Source: Ctenosaura bakeri (Eukaryota > Chordata > Lepidosauria > Squamata > Iguanidae). From it: a stretch of DNA of 64,000 nt. The notes under the pieces are model-generated. The model ran no database searches and was not told the DNA's origin. It saw only the letters and a program-made list of their open reading frames with translations. Positions 13,901 through 24,105 of this stretch are shown one piece after another; within the stretch, counting starts at the first letter, position 1, and every line of letters starts with the position of its first letter. The stretch lies in NCBI GenBank assembly GCA_948474755.1, contig CAOLHI010000074.1, positions 434,001-498,000 on the forward strand. Direction: 5' to 3'. Made by a program: the position numbers and the translations under genes.

Positions 13901-14479
13901 GTGATATTTAGATGTATGCATATTCCATAATTCAGTTCTTACTTTAAACTAAAGCTTAGAAGTAACTAGCTAAAAAAAAAATAGTTTGCAAAAGCTAGTT
14001 TTCAATAATTAAGATATTTAATTTAACTATGAATAATTTTACTATTGCTATCATGAAGCTTTTACAGCTACTTTTACAGTTTCAGGGTGTGTCCTCACCA
14101 CTTCAAGTATATTCAGTAGCTCACAGCATTCTGAAGGTTTTTTTCCCCACCAAAAGTAACAAGAAAACATTTACAGCTCAGAACCAGCTATTGACTACTT
14201 TGACTGTAAAAGTAACTATTTATCTTTAAAAGTAACTTAGAAAGTTCTGATTTAAATAGTGAATGCTTTGAAAGGTCATGATCCAGAGCCAGGCACTTGT
14301 ACATTAGTGGAGGGGGGTGCATGATCTTGAGGAAGGTAAGCATTTTCCCAGATCACCATAGAAAGCTGGTACATAACTCTTTCCTAATTTCATTCACAAA
14401 GGAAAGTTTAGCAATTGTCTTCTCACTATTAGAAATTCTTCAAAAACTGTGTAGCTTTTGAAGACAATTCATAGTTCAG
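10967..14479. other. Unassigned DNA with short simple repeats
   Basis: No gene recognised. GGGA-rich sequence lies at about 13605-13640. Near 14050-14245 several ACAGCTACTTTTACAG and AAAAGTAACT phrases resemble each other and could be a decayed transposon, but I could not find ends. Confidence 0.4.
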
Positions 14480-14770
14480 AACAAATTCTTTGCAAAATTT
14501 CCAAGGGTGTGTGTGTGTGCAGAAAACGATATTTTCTATATATGAAATAGCAGAAATTCTCTGTGCAGAAATTGTTGTACTTGTGACTTACTTTGGACAA
14601 AATCTACAAATGGATTTTTTTGAACTGAAAACAGTTTTCTAAGGAAAAAAACTGCAAATTTTGCTCAGATTCTCACAAGTGCAGGATTTTCCTCATTAGG
14701 ATCTCCCGACACTCAAGAAACCATTTTTTATGATTTTTGGAATATTTTTGAATATTTTCTCCATTTGTAT
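14480..14770 (+). repeat. AT-rich dispersed repeat with TGCAGAAAA motifs
   Basis: It contains TTCATAGTTCAGAAC, a short TG run, GTGCAGAAAACG, TTTTCTA palindromic units, AAATTTTGCTCAG, GTGCAGGATTTTCCTC and TTTTTGGAATATTTTTGAAT. The same landmarks occur in the same order at 14980-16004. It is likely a non-autonomous DNA element. The right end, expected as a CCCATCCCTA-like terminus, has decayed to TTTTCTCCATTTG. Confidence 0.55.
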
Positions 14771-14979
14771 TACATACTCTATTTGGTTTTATGTTGTCCA
14801 CACATGCAGTCATATGTACAATTAGCTAAGGAATTTTTTTTTTCAATGATCAAACTGTTGGCTTCACAAAATCCAGTAAATCATTCTTCTGCTTTCTTTC
14901 TTTATCCTAGGCCAGCAGTGGTTGCTTCTACTGTGTTTCCTATTTTTGAATTCCAGTCACCTATGACTATCAAAAAACT

Positions 14980-15113
14980 CTGTTTTGGTGTGTTCAAAAA
15001 CTGCATATTTCAAAGACTATTCATAGTATAGAACTTACTGTGTGCAAAATTTGCATTGTGTATGTGTATGTGTATGTATGTATGTGTGTGTGTGTGTAGA
15101 AAACACGAATTTT
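14980..15113 (+). repeat. AT-rich dispersed repeat, left part (split by hAT insertion)
   Basis: This part matches the first half of the repeat at 14480: CAAAAACTG, TTCATAGTATAGAAC, TGTGCAAAATTTGCA, a TG-rich tract and TAGAAAACACGAATTTT. It is interrupted at 15114 and resumes at 15713. Confidence 0.6.
15055..15097. repeat. (TG)n/(TATG)n microsatellite
   Basis: A TG-rich simple repeat is visible. It sits at the position where the neighbouring copy of the AT-rich repeat also has a shorter TG run (14507-14518), so it belongs to the repeat family. Confidence 0.8.
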
Positions 15114-15712
15114 CAATGATGTAGACTCGAGTCAATTTACTCAAGTCAAGTTACTTCAGTGACTTGACTTGGACTTGACTTGGCAAAAATTACACACTGA
15201 CTCGACTTGACTTGAGACTTGCATATTTTTAGTGACTGACTTGGTGCCCTTGGTTCAGTCACATAACACATGCATTCAGAAACCTTTCAATGAAGTGGTC
15301 ATATGGCAATCTGTCTCAAGGCCAAAATGTAGACACATTTTTCAGAGGAAACAGCAAATGGTCTTGAGGTGAGGTTGAGGTCTACTCAGCAGCCTGTCCC
15401 TTCTTCATATAAGATGAACTTTCTAAAGCTTTTCCTAAGAGGAGAAGGCGAGATTTGCAAATGGGAACTAAGAAGGATCCTATTCCCCACTTCAGCAGCT
15501 GCAGATGGCAAAATCACAAAAGTCGCAGGCCAATCTACTTAAATTGTTAAAATTGACTTTATTTGATTCTGTCTAGAAATTCTGGAATACAGATAGGGAT
15601 ACAAAGTTGGCTCCCATACTTGAGACTTGACTCAAGACTTGACTTGAAAGTATCTTGCAAGGACTTGAGACTCGATGTGAGACTCGAAATAAAAGACTTG
15701 AATACATCACTG
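15114..15712. mobile_element. Non-autonomous hAT-type transposon with GACTTGA subterminal repeats, copy 1
   Basis: This is a 599-bp element. The left end reads CAATGATGTAGACTCGAGTC, and the right end in reverse complement reads CAGTGATGTATTCAAGTC, a terminal inverted repeat of the CAGNGNTG hAT type. Both subterminal regions are filled with ACTTGAGACTTGACTC-like units in opposing sense, likely transposase-binding sites (inference). Flanks CGAATTTT and CAATTTTT are an imperfect 8-bp target duplication (6 of 8). The element lies inside an AT-rich repeat, whose halves join cleanly when it is removed. The interior (protein-like frames on both strands) encodes no recognisable transposase. A second copy is at 34548-35136. 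Confidence 0.8.
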
Positions 15713-16004
15713 CAATTTTTCACAAAATTTGGATGTGGTATTTTGTGCAGAAAGGACCATTTTGTGCAGAAGAAAGCATTTCCAGAAAAGAAAATAATCT
15801 TATGCTCACAAAGATTAATTTGCATGAAAAAATATGTTTCCCATGCAGAAAATGCTGTTTCCTCTACAGAAAAAAACAGTGTCAATTTTGCACAGAATAA
15901 ATGACAAGCCATATAGGTTCTCAACAGTGCAGGATTATCCTCATAAAATACAGTTTCAACCATTTTTGGAATATTGTTTAATATTCTTCCCATCCCTAGT
16001 AGAA
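15713..16004 (+). repeat. AT-rich dispersed repeat, right part
   Basis: Resumption of the repeat begun at 14980. It has multiple TTTTGTGCAGAAAG and CATGCAGAAAATGCTG units, TTTTGCACAGAATAA, GTGCAGGATTATCCTC, and finally TTTTTGGAATATTGTTTAAT followed by CTTCCCATCCCTA. That last phrase is the inverted form of the start of the 33003 copy (TAGGGATGGAAAGAATATT), which supports terminal inverted repeats. The 184-codon minus frame at 15559-16113 spans this repeat and the hAT and is not a gene. Confidence 0.6.
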
Positions 16005-17079
16005 CACAGTCATTGTGATCACTCTTCTTCGAGTACCACCACAACATCTCTAGAAAAACCATCAAAACAATATTGCCTCCATTGCCTCCTTCGGGTCTAA
16101 TTTTCTTGCTCATGTCTTCTAATCCTCTTCTTTTTTAAGAAAGTCCATCAGCCATCCCTTTCACCAGAGCAACGATTCTAGAGAAACAATGTGTTCCTGC
16201 TGGAATGGAAACAGAGCACCAGTCCTTGAGAGAAACAGAACTTAGACAGCAGGACCTGCTGATAACTGTCCTATGCAATGAGCAACATCTCAGAGAAGAA
16301 CCTTCTAGGGGTGGGCTGGATTCACTCAATCAGGTGGTCCTTTCTGGGCAGGAATATGTAAGGACTTCCTTTTGCAACTGAGCCTTGCGTTAGCAACAGG
16401 GTGCCTAAGCTCTAACATATCTAGCTTCTCCAAACTTCCTTTCAGTTCTGATTGATAACTTTTTTCAAGTCCTGCTGTTTGTTTTATCCTGAGATTTAAT
16501 TGCTCTTTCATCCTGGCTCTAAGTTTCTAGCTCCTGACCACTGGCCAGAGCTTAATCCTTTCACTCGGATGGAAACATTCCCACAAGAATATTTCAGCAT
16601 TCACTAGTTCTCAGTGTAGTGATTGAATGACACTCCATTTTGTTATCTGCCTGATTTGGGATAACTCTCCTAGATAAATGATGTGCCTCTGACTCTCTAA
16701 TGCTATTACTATTGACTTTGGACCTCCACTGCATGCTTTCTTCCAGGCATGAACAACTCCTGACCATCCAGATGTGTCTGGACTGCCTTTTCTGTCTGCT
16801 GCCAGTATAACCAACAGTATAGGATGATGGAATTACCATGTAACTTTTGGAGAGCAATAGGTTGCTCAATGTTGTTGTACATTTTGCCTACCTTGCCTAT
16901 CCCAATGAATAGTGCCTTCTCTGTGAGTAACAGATATGGGTAACAGTGAAAAGGAAGCACAACGAAGTGCAAATTTAATGTGTATCTGCTGTACAAAATA
17001 GGGGTAACATGTTCCACATTAGACATAATTACAAAAGCAATTGAAAATAAAACTGTTGCTGCCATATTGGTCTTAATCT
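16005..17079. other. Unassigned non-coding DNA
   Basis: Only overlapping frames of 61-118 codons without domains are present. No repeat family is recognised. An LTR or decayed transposon is possible but I found no ends. Confidence 0.4.
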
Positions 17080-17468
17080 ATGATGCAACCTTGCTTGGAA
17101 TTCTATGCACACCAAACAATAAAACAAAATGAAATGAAGCAAAATAATTATAGAGCTGGAAAAACTGAAGAAAGATTAAGCCAGAAAGGGGTTGGAGCAA
17201 CTTCCTTGAGGAAAGCTTGCAAATTTGTGGATGTTTACCATAGAAAAATGCTGAATAATATTGGAATATCAGGATTCAGGATTGTCTATTGAAGCTGAAT
17301 GGTGGGAGATTCAAGACGGATAAAATGAAGTATTTTTTCACACAACATATACTTAACTATAGAATTTTCTAGCCAAATAAATAATCACTAATATGGGCAA
17401 CTCTAAAAAGGGAAATTTATGAAGGATAAAACCACTAGTTATGATGAATACATATTATTTCTGACATC

Positions 17469-17506
<38 letters not shown>

Positions 17507-17655
17507 TGTTGCTAAAGAACATGAATGAATTAATGGTGTTGTGCTAATGTTCTACTTATAGGCCTCCCATAAGCTCTTAGTTGGCCATTATCTGAACAGA
17601 ATGCTGGACAAGATACACTTTTGAACGGATCCAGCATGTCTTTTTAAATTCTTAT
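17080..17655 (+). mobile_element. Old CR1-like LINE 3' end
   Basis: A diverged string of landmarks typical of a reptile LINE 3' end can be followed: GAAGCTGAATGGTGGGAGAT, then a TTTTTTCACACAACATATAC phrase, TATGAAGGATAAAACCACTA, and CAGAATGCTGGACAAGATAC followed by GATCCAGCATGT and TTCTTATG. A (AT)n tract has expanded inside it. The frame is lost. Assignment to the CR1/L3 side of the LINE tree is from memory of such tails. Confidence 0.5.
17470..17505. repeat. (AT)n microsatellite
   Basis: An uninterrupted AT dinucleotide run of about 36 bases lies inside the old LINE tail. Confidence 0.95.
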
Positions 17656-17729
17656 GAATATTTAGATGAGATAATTTTTAATCACTTAACTTCAAATTTG
17701 AATCACAGAATCATAGACTTATGCCACAA

Positions 17730-17970
17730 TCTAATTGGTCAGTAAAGCACCATGAAGGGTCTAGATCCCATTTGATCTTGGAAGCTAAGTAGGTCAGCTC
17801 TGGTTAGTACTTGGATGAAATACCACCAACAAATACTAGAGGCTGTAGGCTATATTTCAGAGGAAGGAACCAGCAAAACCACTGGTATGTATTCCTTGCC
17901 TAAGAAAAACCAATGAAATTCATGGGGTCGCCATAAGTCAACAGGTAACTTGAGGCCACATGTATACACA

Positions 17971-18006
<36 letters not shown>
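17730..18006 (+). mobile_element. 5S rRNA-derived SINE (SINE3 type) with RTE/BovB-like tail
   Basis: The first about 124 bases follow vertebrate 5S rRNA along their whole length. GATCTTGGAAGCTAAGTAGG and GGTTAGTACTTGGATG correspond to the internal control region, and GGCTGTAGGCTA to the 3' end. Many substitutions (for example ATCCCATTTGATCTT) show it is not a functional 5S gene. It continues into a tail with GGGGTCGCCATAAGTCAACA and AACTTGAGGCCACA, the same ending used by the tRNA-derived SINEs at 26441 and 61191, then a (CA)n run. Such SINEs are transcribed by RNA polymerase III and mobilised by the LINE whose tail they share, here probably RTE-BovB. Confidence 0.85.
17965..18006. repeat. 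(CA)n microsatellite
   Basis: A CA run of about 40 bases, with a CGCG interruption, forms the 3' tail of the 5S-derived SINE. Confidence 0.95.
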
Positions 18007-18009
<3 letters not shown>

Positions 18010-19531
18010 GCTAACTGGTCATTACGGTCAGTTTCCACCTGCATATACATATCAGTTGATTTCTCTGTAGAAGGAGGAGCATGCAAATTGACTTTATTGG
18101 AAAACTTAACATGGAAGGGGCAATGAAAGTAAGTTCTATGTGATGATGGATTTGTAAGAGCCCATTCACTTGTGCAAGTCATTACATGACAATATTTTTC
18201 ATGCAATAAACATGCATGTATGAAATAGACCTTTTAACCAGTGTTAGAACAAGTCAACATGCTATAGAGTTATAGAGTAAGAGTCTCTATAAACCCCAAC
18301 CAATTCACTCTGCAATTGACCAGGCTATATAGTCCATAGCCAAACATGCCACAGAGAACAGGCACATTGCCTAAAGATATAAAAAGAGGAACAAGCCCTA
18401 GGAGCAAGAAGTCCACAGTGATAATGATATCCAACAATGATAAGTTCAGATGACTAATAACCCAAGCTGTGAAGAATGTATGGCCTGCTTCTACTATGAA
18501 ATTTGTCTAGTTTAAATAGCAGATCTCATCATGTCTTAGTTTGCTACATTAAAGAGACAGTTCCTCCCTATGTAGTTAATTATAGATGATTAATCAAGAC
18601 ACTGCTTTTCCTTCTCTTTGTAATCTGAACAGACGGCGTTCCTTGGAATGGAGATGAGCTGTTCAGGAATACAAAGTGAACAGTGTTTGTACAAACCTAT
18701 GGCAAGATTAACCAAATGATGATGTGACAGCAGCATCAGTACATCATTGCTCATATTCTAACTCAACAACCCTCAAAAGCCTCCTGCTTCTTCAGTGTCC
18801 ACTCTCTTTTGTTGCTTCCAATGCCAAGATTGCATTGGAGACATCAAATGCAATCTCTCTCTCTTCCTTTAAACACTTTCCAAAACTCTCTTCTTCGGTG
18901 AAGCGCTTGGCTTAAACCCATAATTTTAGTACACAAAAGAAATGAAATTTCAGATTTATGAATCATTCTTTACTGTTATTAATACCTCTTTGTGCTGTCT
19001 TCACTGATGTTAAAACATAACTGTACATTCTAACGTAACATTAGATACAACTGTTAGTTTTAGATTTCCAATATAGTTAGAAAAATAAGCTAAAAGACAA
19101 TGTTGTGTCTGAAGAAGATGAATATATTTTTCCAGGCCAAGAACTATAGTTTTACTTAATTTCTCACATTATATTGGAGAAATGAAACTAAACAGATCTA
19201 TCTACATTTATGCTGGCAGAAAAAAAATCATAGTTGGCACTGTTTCACTAAGAGGTGCACAACCTCTGGTTGAAACAACACCTGAAATTCTAATGAGTTG
19301 TGCAACAGCTTGTGAAAGAACAAGTTCAGTGGCATCTGGTAACAGGTTTGACAGATTTACCCATTCCTAAATATTTGCAAAGAATAATATTGCAGTCCTT
19401 AAAAAACTGTGGGAAAACTTTGGGACTAAGGAAACTAACTGCATTCAGGGAAATAAGTTTGAGTTTGCATATTCTTTCTAGTAGTAGTAGAAGTAGTAGT
19501 AGTAGTATTTTGTTTGTTTTTATCTTATAGC
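18007..19531. other. Unassigned non-coding DNA
   Basis: No gene or RNA found. A (TAG)n-like run lies at 19479-19508. Confidence 0.45.
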
Positions 19532-19981
19532 CAGAGAGGGGAAAATGCAGTCCATGGGCCCCAAAATGTGAATCCTGAAGTCAACGAAACTCCGAGGCCT
19601 CCTTAAAAATGAAAAAAATCTAGGTGATGTTTTGTCTGAACACCCAGCTCCAAACTATTGCAAAATCCAGGAGCTTTACTTTCCCCAAAACACCACACAT
19701 CTTAGAAATGTGTCAGAACTGGGGGGAAAATCCACTGAAACTGGAACAGGTAGTGAATGATGTCACCTCTGGTTCTATTTTGCCTGATTTGCAGGGGTTT
19801 TCAGTGATTTTGAGCCATTTTGGGTTTTTGGGGTGAAAACTGTGCAGAATTTTTCTTTTCTTTTCTTCTTCTTCTTTTTTTTTACTAATAAGTTTTGGAG
19901 GCTTTGGCATGACAGTTCAACCTGTCAGGGGAGCAAAGGGTGAAAATTGGGCCACATTCCCCATCCAGTTGCCTATCCCTG
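19532..19981. mobile_element. Small hAT-type element
   Basis: The left end CAGAGAGGGGAAAATGCAG and the reverse-complemented right end CAGGGATAGGCAACTGGATG follow the CAGRGNTGGGCAA form common for small hAT elements in reptiles. The left interior has GTCCATGGGCCCC and the right interior GGGCCACATTCCCC. Flanks TCTTATAG and CCTTATGA could be a decayed 8-bp duplication (5 of 8). It is about 450 bp and has no transposase. An element with similar termini and interior phrases (GGGTTTTTGGGG, TTTTGGGGCC) is at 32395. Confidence 0.55.
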
Positions 19982-20121
19982 CCTTATGATCGGTTCAAAA
20001 CTCATCACTGTTATAAACACATATGTGTTACTATCATAGGAAAGTTCTGCTAAGACAATTATCTATGTAGTTAGTTAATGGTTAACAAACTATCTCTAAA
20101 GGATCAGATAAGCAATTCATT
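19982..20121. other. Short unassigned spacer
   Basis: Nothing recognised between the hAT element and the CR1 block. Confidence 0.5.
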
Positions 20122-21105
20122 GAATCATAGAATCATAGAGTTGGAAGAGACCACAGGGGCCAACCAGTCCAATCCCCTGCTATGCAGGAACACCATCAAA
20201 TCACTCCCGACAGATGGCCATCCAGCCTCTGCTTAAAAACCTCCAAAGAAGGAGATTCTACCACACTCTGAGGGAGCATATTCCACTGCCAGACAGCTCT
20301 GACCATCAGGAAGTTCTTCCTGAGGTTCAGGTGAAATCTCCTTTCCTGCAGCTTGAATCTATTGCTCCTTGTCCTAGTCTCTAGAGCAGCAGAAAACAAG
20401 CCTGCTCCCTCCTCAACATGACATCCCTTCAAATATTTAAACATGGCTATCATGTCCCCTCTTAACCTTCTCTTCCGCAGACTAAACATACCCAGCTCCC
20501 TAAGCCGCTCCTCATAGGGCATGGCTTCCAGATCCTTCACCATTTTGGTTGCCCTTCTCTGGACACGCTCCAGCTTGTCAATATCCTTCTTGAAATGAGG
20601 GGTCCAGAACTGGAAACAGTATTCCAAATGAGTATTCCAAATGGTGTCTAGATTGAGGGAGATAATGGTACCACTCTATTCTGCATTGGTAGAAATGCAG
20701 AATAGTATGGTACCATTACCTCTCTCGATCTAGAGACCATACTCCTGTTGATACAACCAAGAATCATGTTGGCTTTCTTGGCTGCTGCATCACACTGCTG
20801 ACTCATGTTCAGTTTGTGATCTACCAAGACGTCTAGATTCCTTTCACACATACTGTTGTCCAGCCACATGTCCCCCATCCTATGGAATGCACAAATATAG
20901 GATGGAGGATGTAAGTGCAGGACTTTACATTTCTCTCTGTTGAAATTCACTTTGTTAGCTTTGGCCCAGCTCTCCAATCTGTCAAGATCACTTTGAATTT
21001 TGATAGTGCCCTCTGGCATATTAGCAGCCCCTCCCAATTTGGTGTTATCTGCAAATTTGATCACATGCGCTCTACTCCTTCATCGAAGTCATTGATGAAG
21101 ATGTT
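20122..21105 (-). mobile_element. CR1 LINE copy A, 3' part (split by copy B)
   Basis: Reverse-oriented CR1. Its 3' terminus is the TGAATCATAGAATCATAGAG repeat at about 20120-20140, followed by the C-terminal reverse transcriptase coding region read on the minus strand. Frames at 20196-20627 ([26 protein letters not shown]) and 20648-21064 ([20 protein letters not shown]) cover it. The reverse transcriptase motif C reads FADN instead of FADD, so the enzyme would be dead. A local inverted duplication at 20641-20740 breaks the frame between the two pieces. The copy stops at 21105 and resumes at 23162 after the inserted copy B. Confidence 0.9.
20641..20740. repeat. Foldback palindrome inside CR1 copy A
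   Basis: Arms of 47 bases (20641-20687 and 20694-20740) are inverted copies of each other with about six mismatches and a 6-base loop. The right arm is normal CR1 sequence. The left arm is an extra, inverted copy that replaces the expected CR1 sequence. Just before it the phrase GTATTCCAAATG is duplicated directly. Confidence 0.85.
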
Positions 21106-21190
21106 ATAGAATCATAGAATCATAGAAATTCAGAGTTGGAAGAGACCACACAGGCCATCCAGTCCAACCCCCTGCCATGCAGGAACACCC

Positions 21191-22291
21191 TCAAATCAAT
21201 CCCGACAGATGGCCATCAAGCCTCTGCTTAAAAACCTCCAAGGAAGGAGACTCCACTACACTCCGAGGCAACAGATTCCACTGCCGAACAGCCCTGACTG
21301 TCAGGAAGTTCTTCCTGAGGTTCAGGTGGAATCTCCTTTCCTGCAGCTTGAATCCATTGCTCCTTGTCCTGGTCTCTGGAGCAGCAGAAAACAAGTCCCC
21401 TCCTTCCTCTACGTGGCATCCCTTCAAATATTTAAACATGGCTATCATGTCCCCTCTTAACCTCCTCTTCTGCAGACTAAACATACCCAGCTCTCTAAGT
21501 CTATCCTCATAGGGCATGGCTTCCAGGCCTCTCACCATTTTGGTCGCCCTCCTCTGGACTTGCTCCAGTTTGTCAATATCCTTCTTGAATTGGGGTGCCC
21601 AGAACTGGACACAGTATTCAAGATGGGGTCTAACCAAAGCAGAGTAGAGTGGTACCAGTACCTCCCTCGATCTAGACACCATACTCCTATTGATGCAGCC
21701 GAGAATTGCATTGGCTTTCTTGGCTGCCGCATCACACTGCTGACTCATGTTCAGCTTGTGGTCTATGAAGACTCCTAGATCCCTTTCACAAGTACTGATA
21801 TCCAGCCACATGTCCCCCATCCTATATTTCTGTATTCCATTATTTCTGCCTAAGTGTAGGACCTTACATTTCTCTCTGTTGAATTTCATTTTGTTCGCCC
21901 TGACCCAGCTCTCCAATCTATCCAGGTCATTTTGAATTTTGATCCTGTCCTCTGGCGTATTAGCAACCCCTCCCAATTTGGTGTCATATGCAAATTTGAT
22001 GAGCATGCCCTCTATTCCTTCATCCAAGTCATTGATAAAAATATTGAACAGCACTGGGCCTAGGACAGAACGCTGTGGCACCCCACTAGTCACTTCTCTC
22101 CAGGATGAAAAGCAGCCATTCGTGATCACCCTTTGGGTTTGGTCGGTCAACCAATTACAAATCCAACTAACAGTAGCCCTGTCCAGCCCACATTTTACTA
22201 GCTTCGTTGCAAGAATGTCATGGGGAACTTTGTCAAAGGCCTTACTGAAATCGAGATATGCTACATCCACAGCATTCCCTTCATCTATCAA
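21191..22291 (-). pseudogene. CR1 ORF2 reverse transcriptase fragment (inactive)
   Basis: A 366-codon open frame, the longest in the window, covers the palm and C-terminal region of CR1 ORF2. Motif A is visible as [13 protein letters not shown] (residues 12-24), motif B as [11 protein letters not shown] (69-79; family members normally have SGVPQGS), and motif C at 100-103 as FAYD instead of FADD. The Y comes from a TAT codon at 21986-21988. Downstream are [11 protein letters not shown], the MGDMWLD region and the conserved [20 protein letters not shown] ending. An intact CR1 ORF2 also has an N-terminal endonuclease domain, absent here. It is an intact reading frame but a catalytically dead remnant. 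Confidence 0.93.
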
Positions 22292-22468
22292 GCTAGTAAC
22301 TCTGTCATAAAAAGAGATAAGATTAGTCTGGCATGACTTATTTTTGAGAAATCCATGTTGACTTCTCGTGATTACCGCGTTGCTTTCTAAATGATTAGAA
22401 ACTGACTGCTTAATGATCTGCTCCAGGATCTTTCCGGGTACTGATGTCAGGCTGACTGGGCGATAATT

Positions 22469-22527
22469 ATTTTTTATTATTTATTATTTATTTTTTTATT
22501 ATTTATTAATTATTAATTAATTAATTC
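22469..22527. repeat. AT-rich simple repeat within CR1 copy B
   Basis: A TTATTATTT/TTAATTAATT run replaces about a dozen bases of CR1 sequence between GCGATAATTA and CCTCTTTTTTTCCC. The corresponding site in copy A (near 23588) has no expansion. Confidence 0.85.
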
Positions 22528-23131
22528 CTCTTTTTTTCCCTTCTTGAAAATGGGGATAACATTTGCTCTCTTCCAATCTGCTGGAACTTCTCCTGTCCTC
22601 CAAGATTTCTCAAAAATTATAGCAAGCGGTTCCGAAATGACCTCTGCCAACTCTTTTAATATCCTAGGATGCAATTCATCTGGCCCTGGAGACTTGAATT
22701 CATCCAATGCGGCCAGGTATTCCTGTACTACCTCTCTACTTATTATGTGCCTCATTTCCCCTGCTTCCCCACCTGCTCCCCAACCGCCAGGTTGAGTGCT
22801 TGTATCCTTCTGGGAAAATACGGAGGCAAAGAAGGTGTTAGGTAGCTCTGCCTTTTCTCTCCCCCCTGTGAGTAATTCGCCATCTTCTCTGCGTAGCGAC
22901 CCTACTGTCTCCTTCTTTTTCCTTTTGCTGCGGACATATTTTAAAAAAAACATTTTTATTGTTTTTAATGTCTCTGGCCAGCCTAAGTTCATTCTGTGCT
23001 TTAGCCTTTCTGACTTCCTCCCTACATCTCCTAGCTACTTGCTTAAATTCTTCTTTGGTGGTTTCCCCTTTCTTCCATTTCCTATACATGTTTCTCTTAA
23101 CTCTTAGCTCAGCTGAGAGTTCTTTAGTCAA
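22513..23131 (-). pseudogene. CR1 ORF2 fragment upstream of the RT core
   Basis: Two minus-strand frames (22513-22992 and 22838-23131, in different phases) encode the region between endonuclease and RT core: SLRREDGELLTGG, the LDEFKSPGPDELHPRILKEL stretch, SWRTGEVPADWKRANVIPIF and FKKGKKE. The phase change near 22900 is a frameshift. The sequence upstream of about 23131 is missing because of 5' truncation. Confidence 0.85.
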
Positions 23132-23161
23132 CCATTCTGGTTTCTTCAGATGCCGTTGAAT

Positions 23162-24041
23162 ATGTTGAATAGCACTGGGCCCAGGACTGAACTCTGTGGC
23201 ACCCCAGTAGTCACTTCTCTCCAGGTTGAAAAGCAGCCATTGGTGAGCACCCTTTGGGTTCAGTCAGTCAACCAATTACAAATCCACCTAACAGTAGCCC
23301 TGTCCAGACCACATTTTACTAGCTTCTCTGCAAGAATATCATGGGGAACTTTGTCAAAGGCCTTACTGAAATCAAGATATGTTACATCCACAGCATTCCC
23401 TTCATCTATCAAGCTTGTAATTCTATTGTAAAAAGAGATAAGATTAGTCTGGCATGATTTATTTCTGAGAAATCCATGTTGACTTTTAGTGATTATGACA
23501 TTGTTTTCTAAGTAATTACAAACTGACTGTTTAATGATCTGCTCTAGGATCCTTCCTGGTATTGATGTCAGGCTGACCAGGCAATAGTTATTTGGGTCCT
23601 CTTTTTTTCCTTTCTTGAAGACGGAGATGACATTTTCTCTCCTCTAGTCTACTGGGACTTCTTTTGTTCTCCAAGAGTTCTGAAAGATTATTGTGAGTGG
23701 TTCTGAAATGACTTCTGCCAGTTCTTATAATATCCTTGGATGTAATTCATCTGGCCCTGGCAACTTGAATCCATCTAGTTTAGCCAGATATTGCTGTACT
23801 ACTTGTCTACCTATTCTGTGCTGCATTCCCCTCTGCTTCCTCACCTGTTCCTCACCCCCCAGGTTGAGTACTTCTATCCTTTTGGGAGAAAACTGAGGCA
23901 AAGAAGGTGTTGAGTAGTTCTGTCTTTTCTCTTCCCTCGTTAGTAGTTGACCATCTTCTCTGCGCAGCGACTCTATCATTTCCTTGTTTTCCCTTTTGCT
24001 ATGGACATATCTAAAAAAGCACTTTTTATTGTTTTTAACGT
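23162..24041 (-). mobile_element. CR1 LINE copy A, 5' part (continuation)
   Basis: Begins at ATGTTGAATAGCACTGGGCC, exactly where copy A was broken at 21105, and continues upstream through RT motif A and the PGPDELHPRIL region (frame 23725-23979 minus). Joining 20122-21105 to 23162-24041 gives one collinear CR1 of about 1.86 kb. It carries more frame breaks than copy B, as expected for the older host copy. The 5' end lies near TTGTTTTTAACGTCATT. Confidence 0.88.
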
Positions 24042-24105
24042 CATTAATTAATTTAATTGTTGTTTATTTTTAATGTCATTAATTAATTTAATTAATACTG
24101 ATTTA
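24025..24105. repeat. Tandem AT-rich duplication at the CR1 5' edge
   Basis: The phrase GTCATTAATTAATTTAATT occurs twice with preceding TTTTTAA, at about 24040 and 24076, giving a period of about 36 bases. Confidence 0.7.

Larger units (their letters stand above)
21106..23161 (-). mobile_element. CR1 LINE copy B, inserted into copy A
   Basis: About 2.05 kb of CR1 in reverse orientation, starting with the 3'-terminal ATAGAATCATAG repeat at 21106. The minus strand encodes the later part of ORF2: the pre-RT and fingers region (PGPDELHPRILKEL and FKKGKKE in the frame at 22513-22992), RT motifs A-C and the C-terminal region in the 366-codon frame at 21191-22291. An AT-rich run at 22469-22527 interrupts the join between these frames. 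The pentamer ATGTT flanks the copy (21101-21105 and 23162-23166), which fits a short target duplication. The element is 5' truncated, as is usual for CR1. Confidence 0.93.

Noticed and set aside
15559..16113. 184-codon minus-strand frame
   Set aside because: It spans the right end of a hAT element and an AT-rich repeat. Its Ser/Leu/Lys-rich C-terminal part is the translation of ACTTGA repeats, and no domain is visible.
17730..17853. A functional 5S rRNA gene
   Set aside because: Too many substitutions in the internal control region and direct fusion to a SINE tail. No terminator T-run follows the 5S end.
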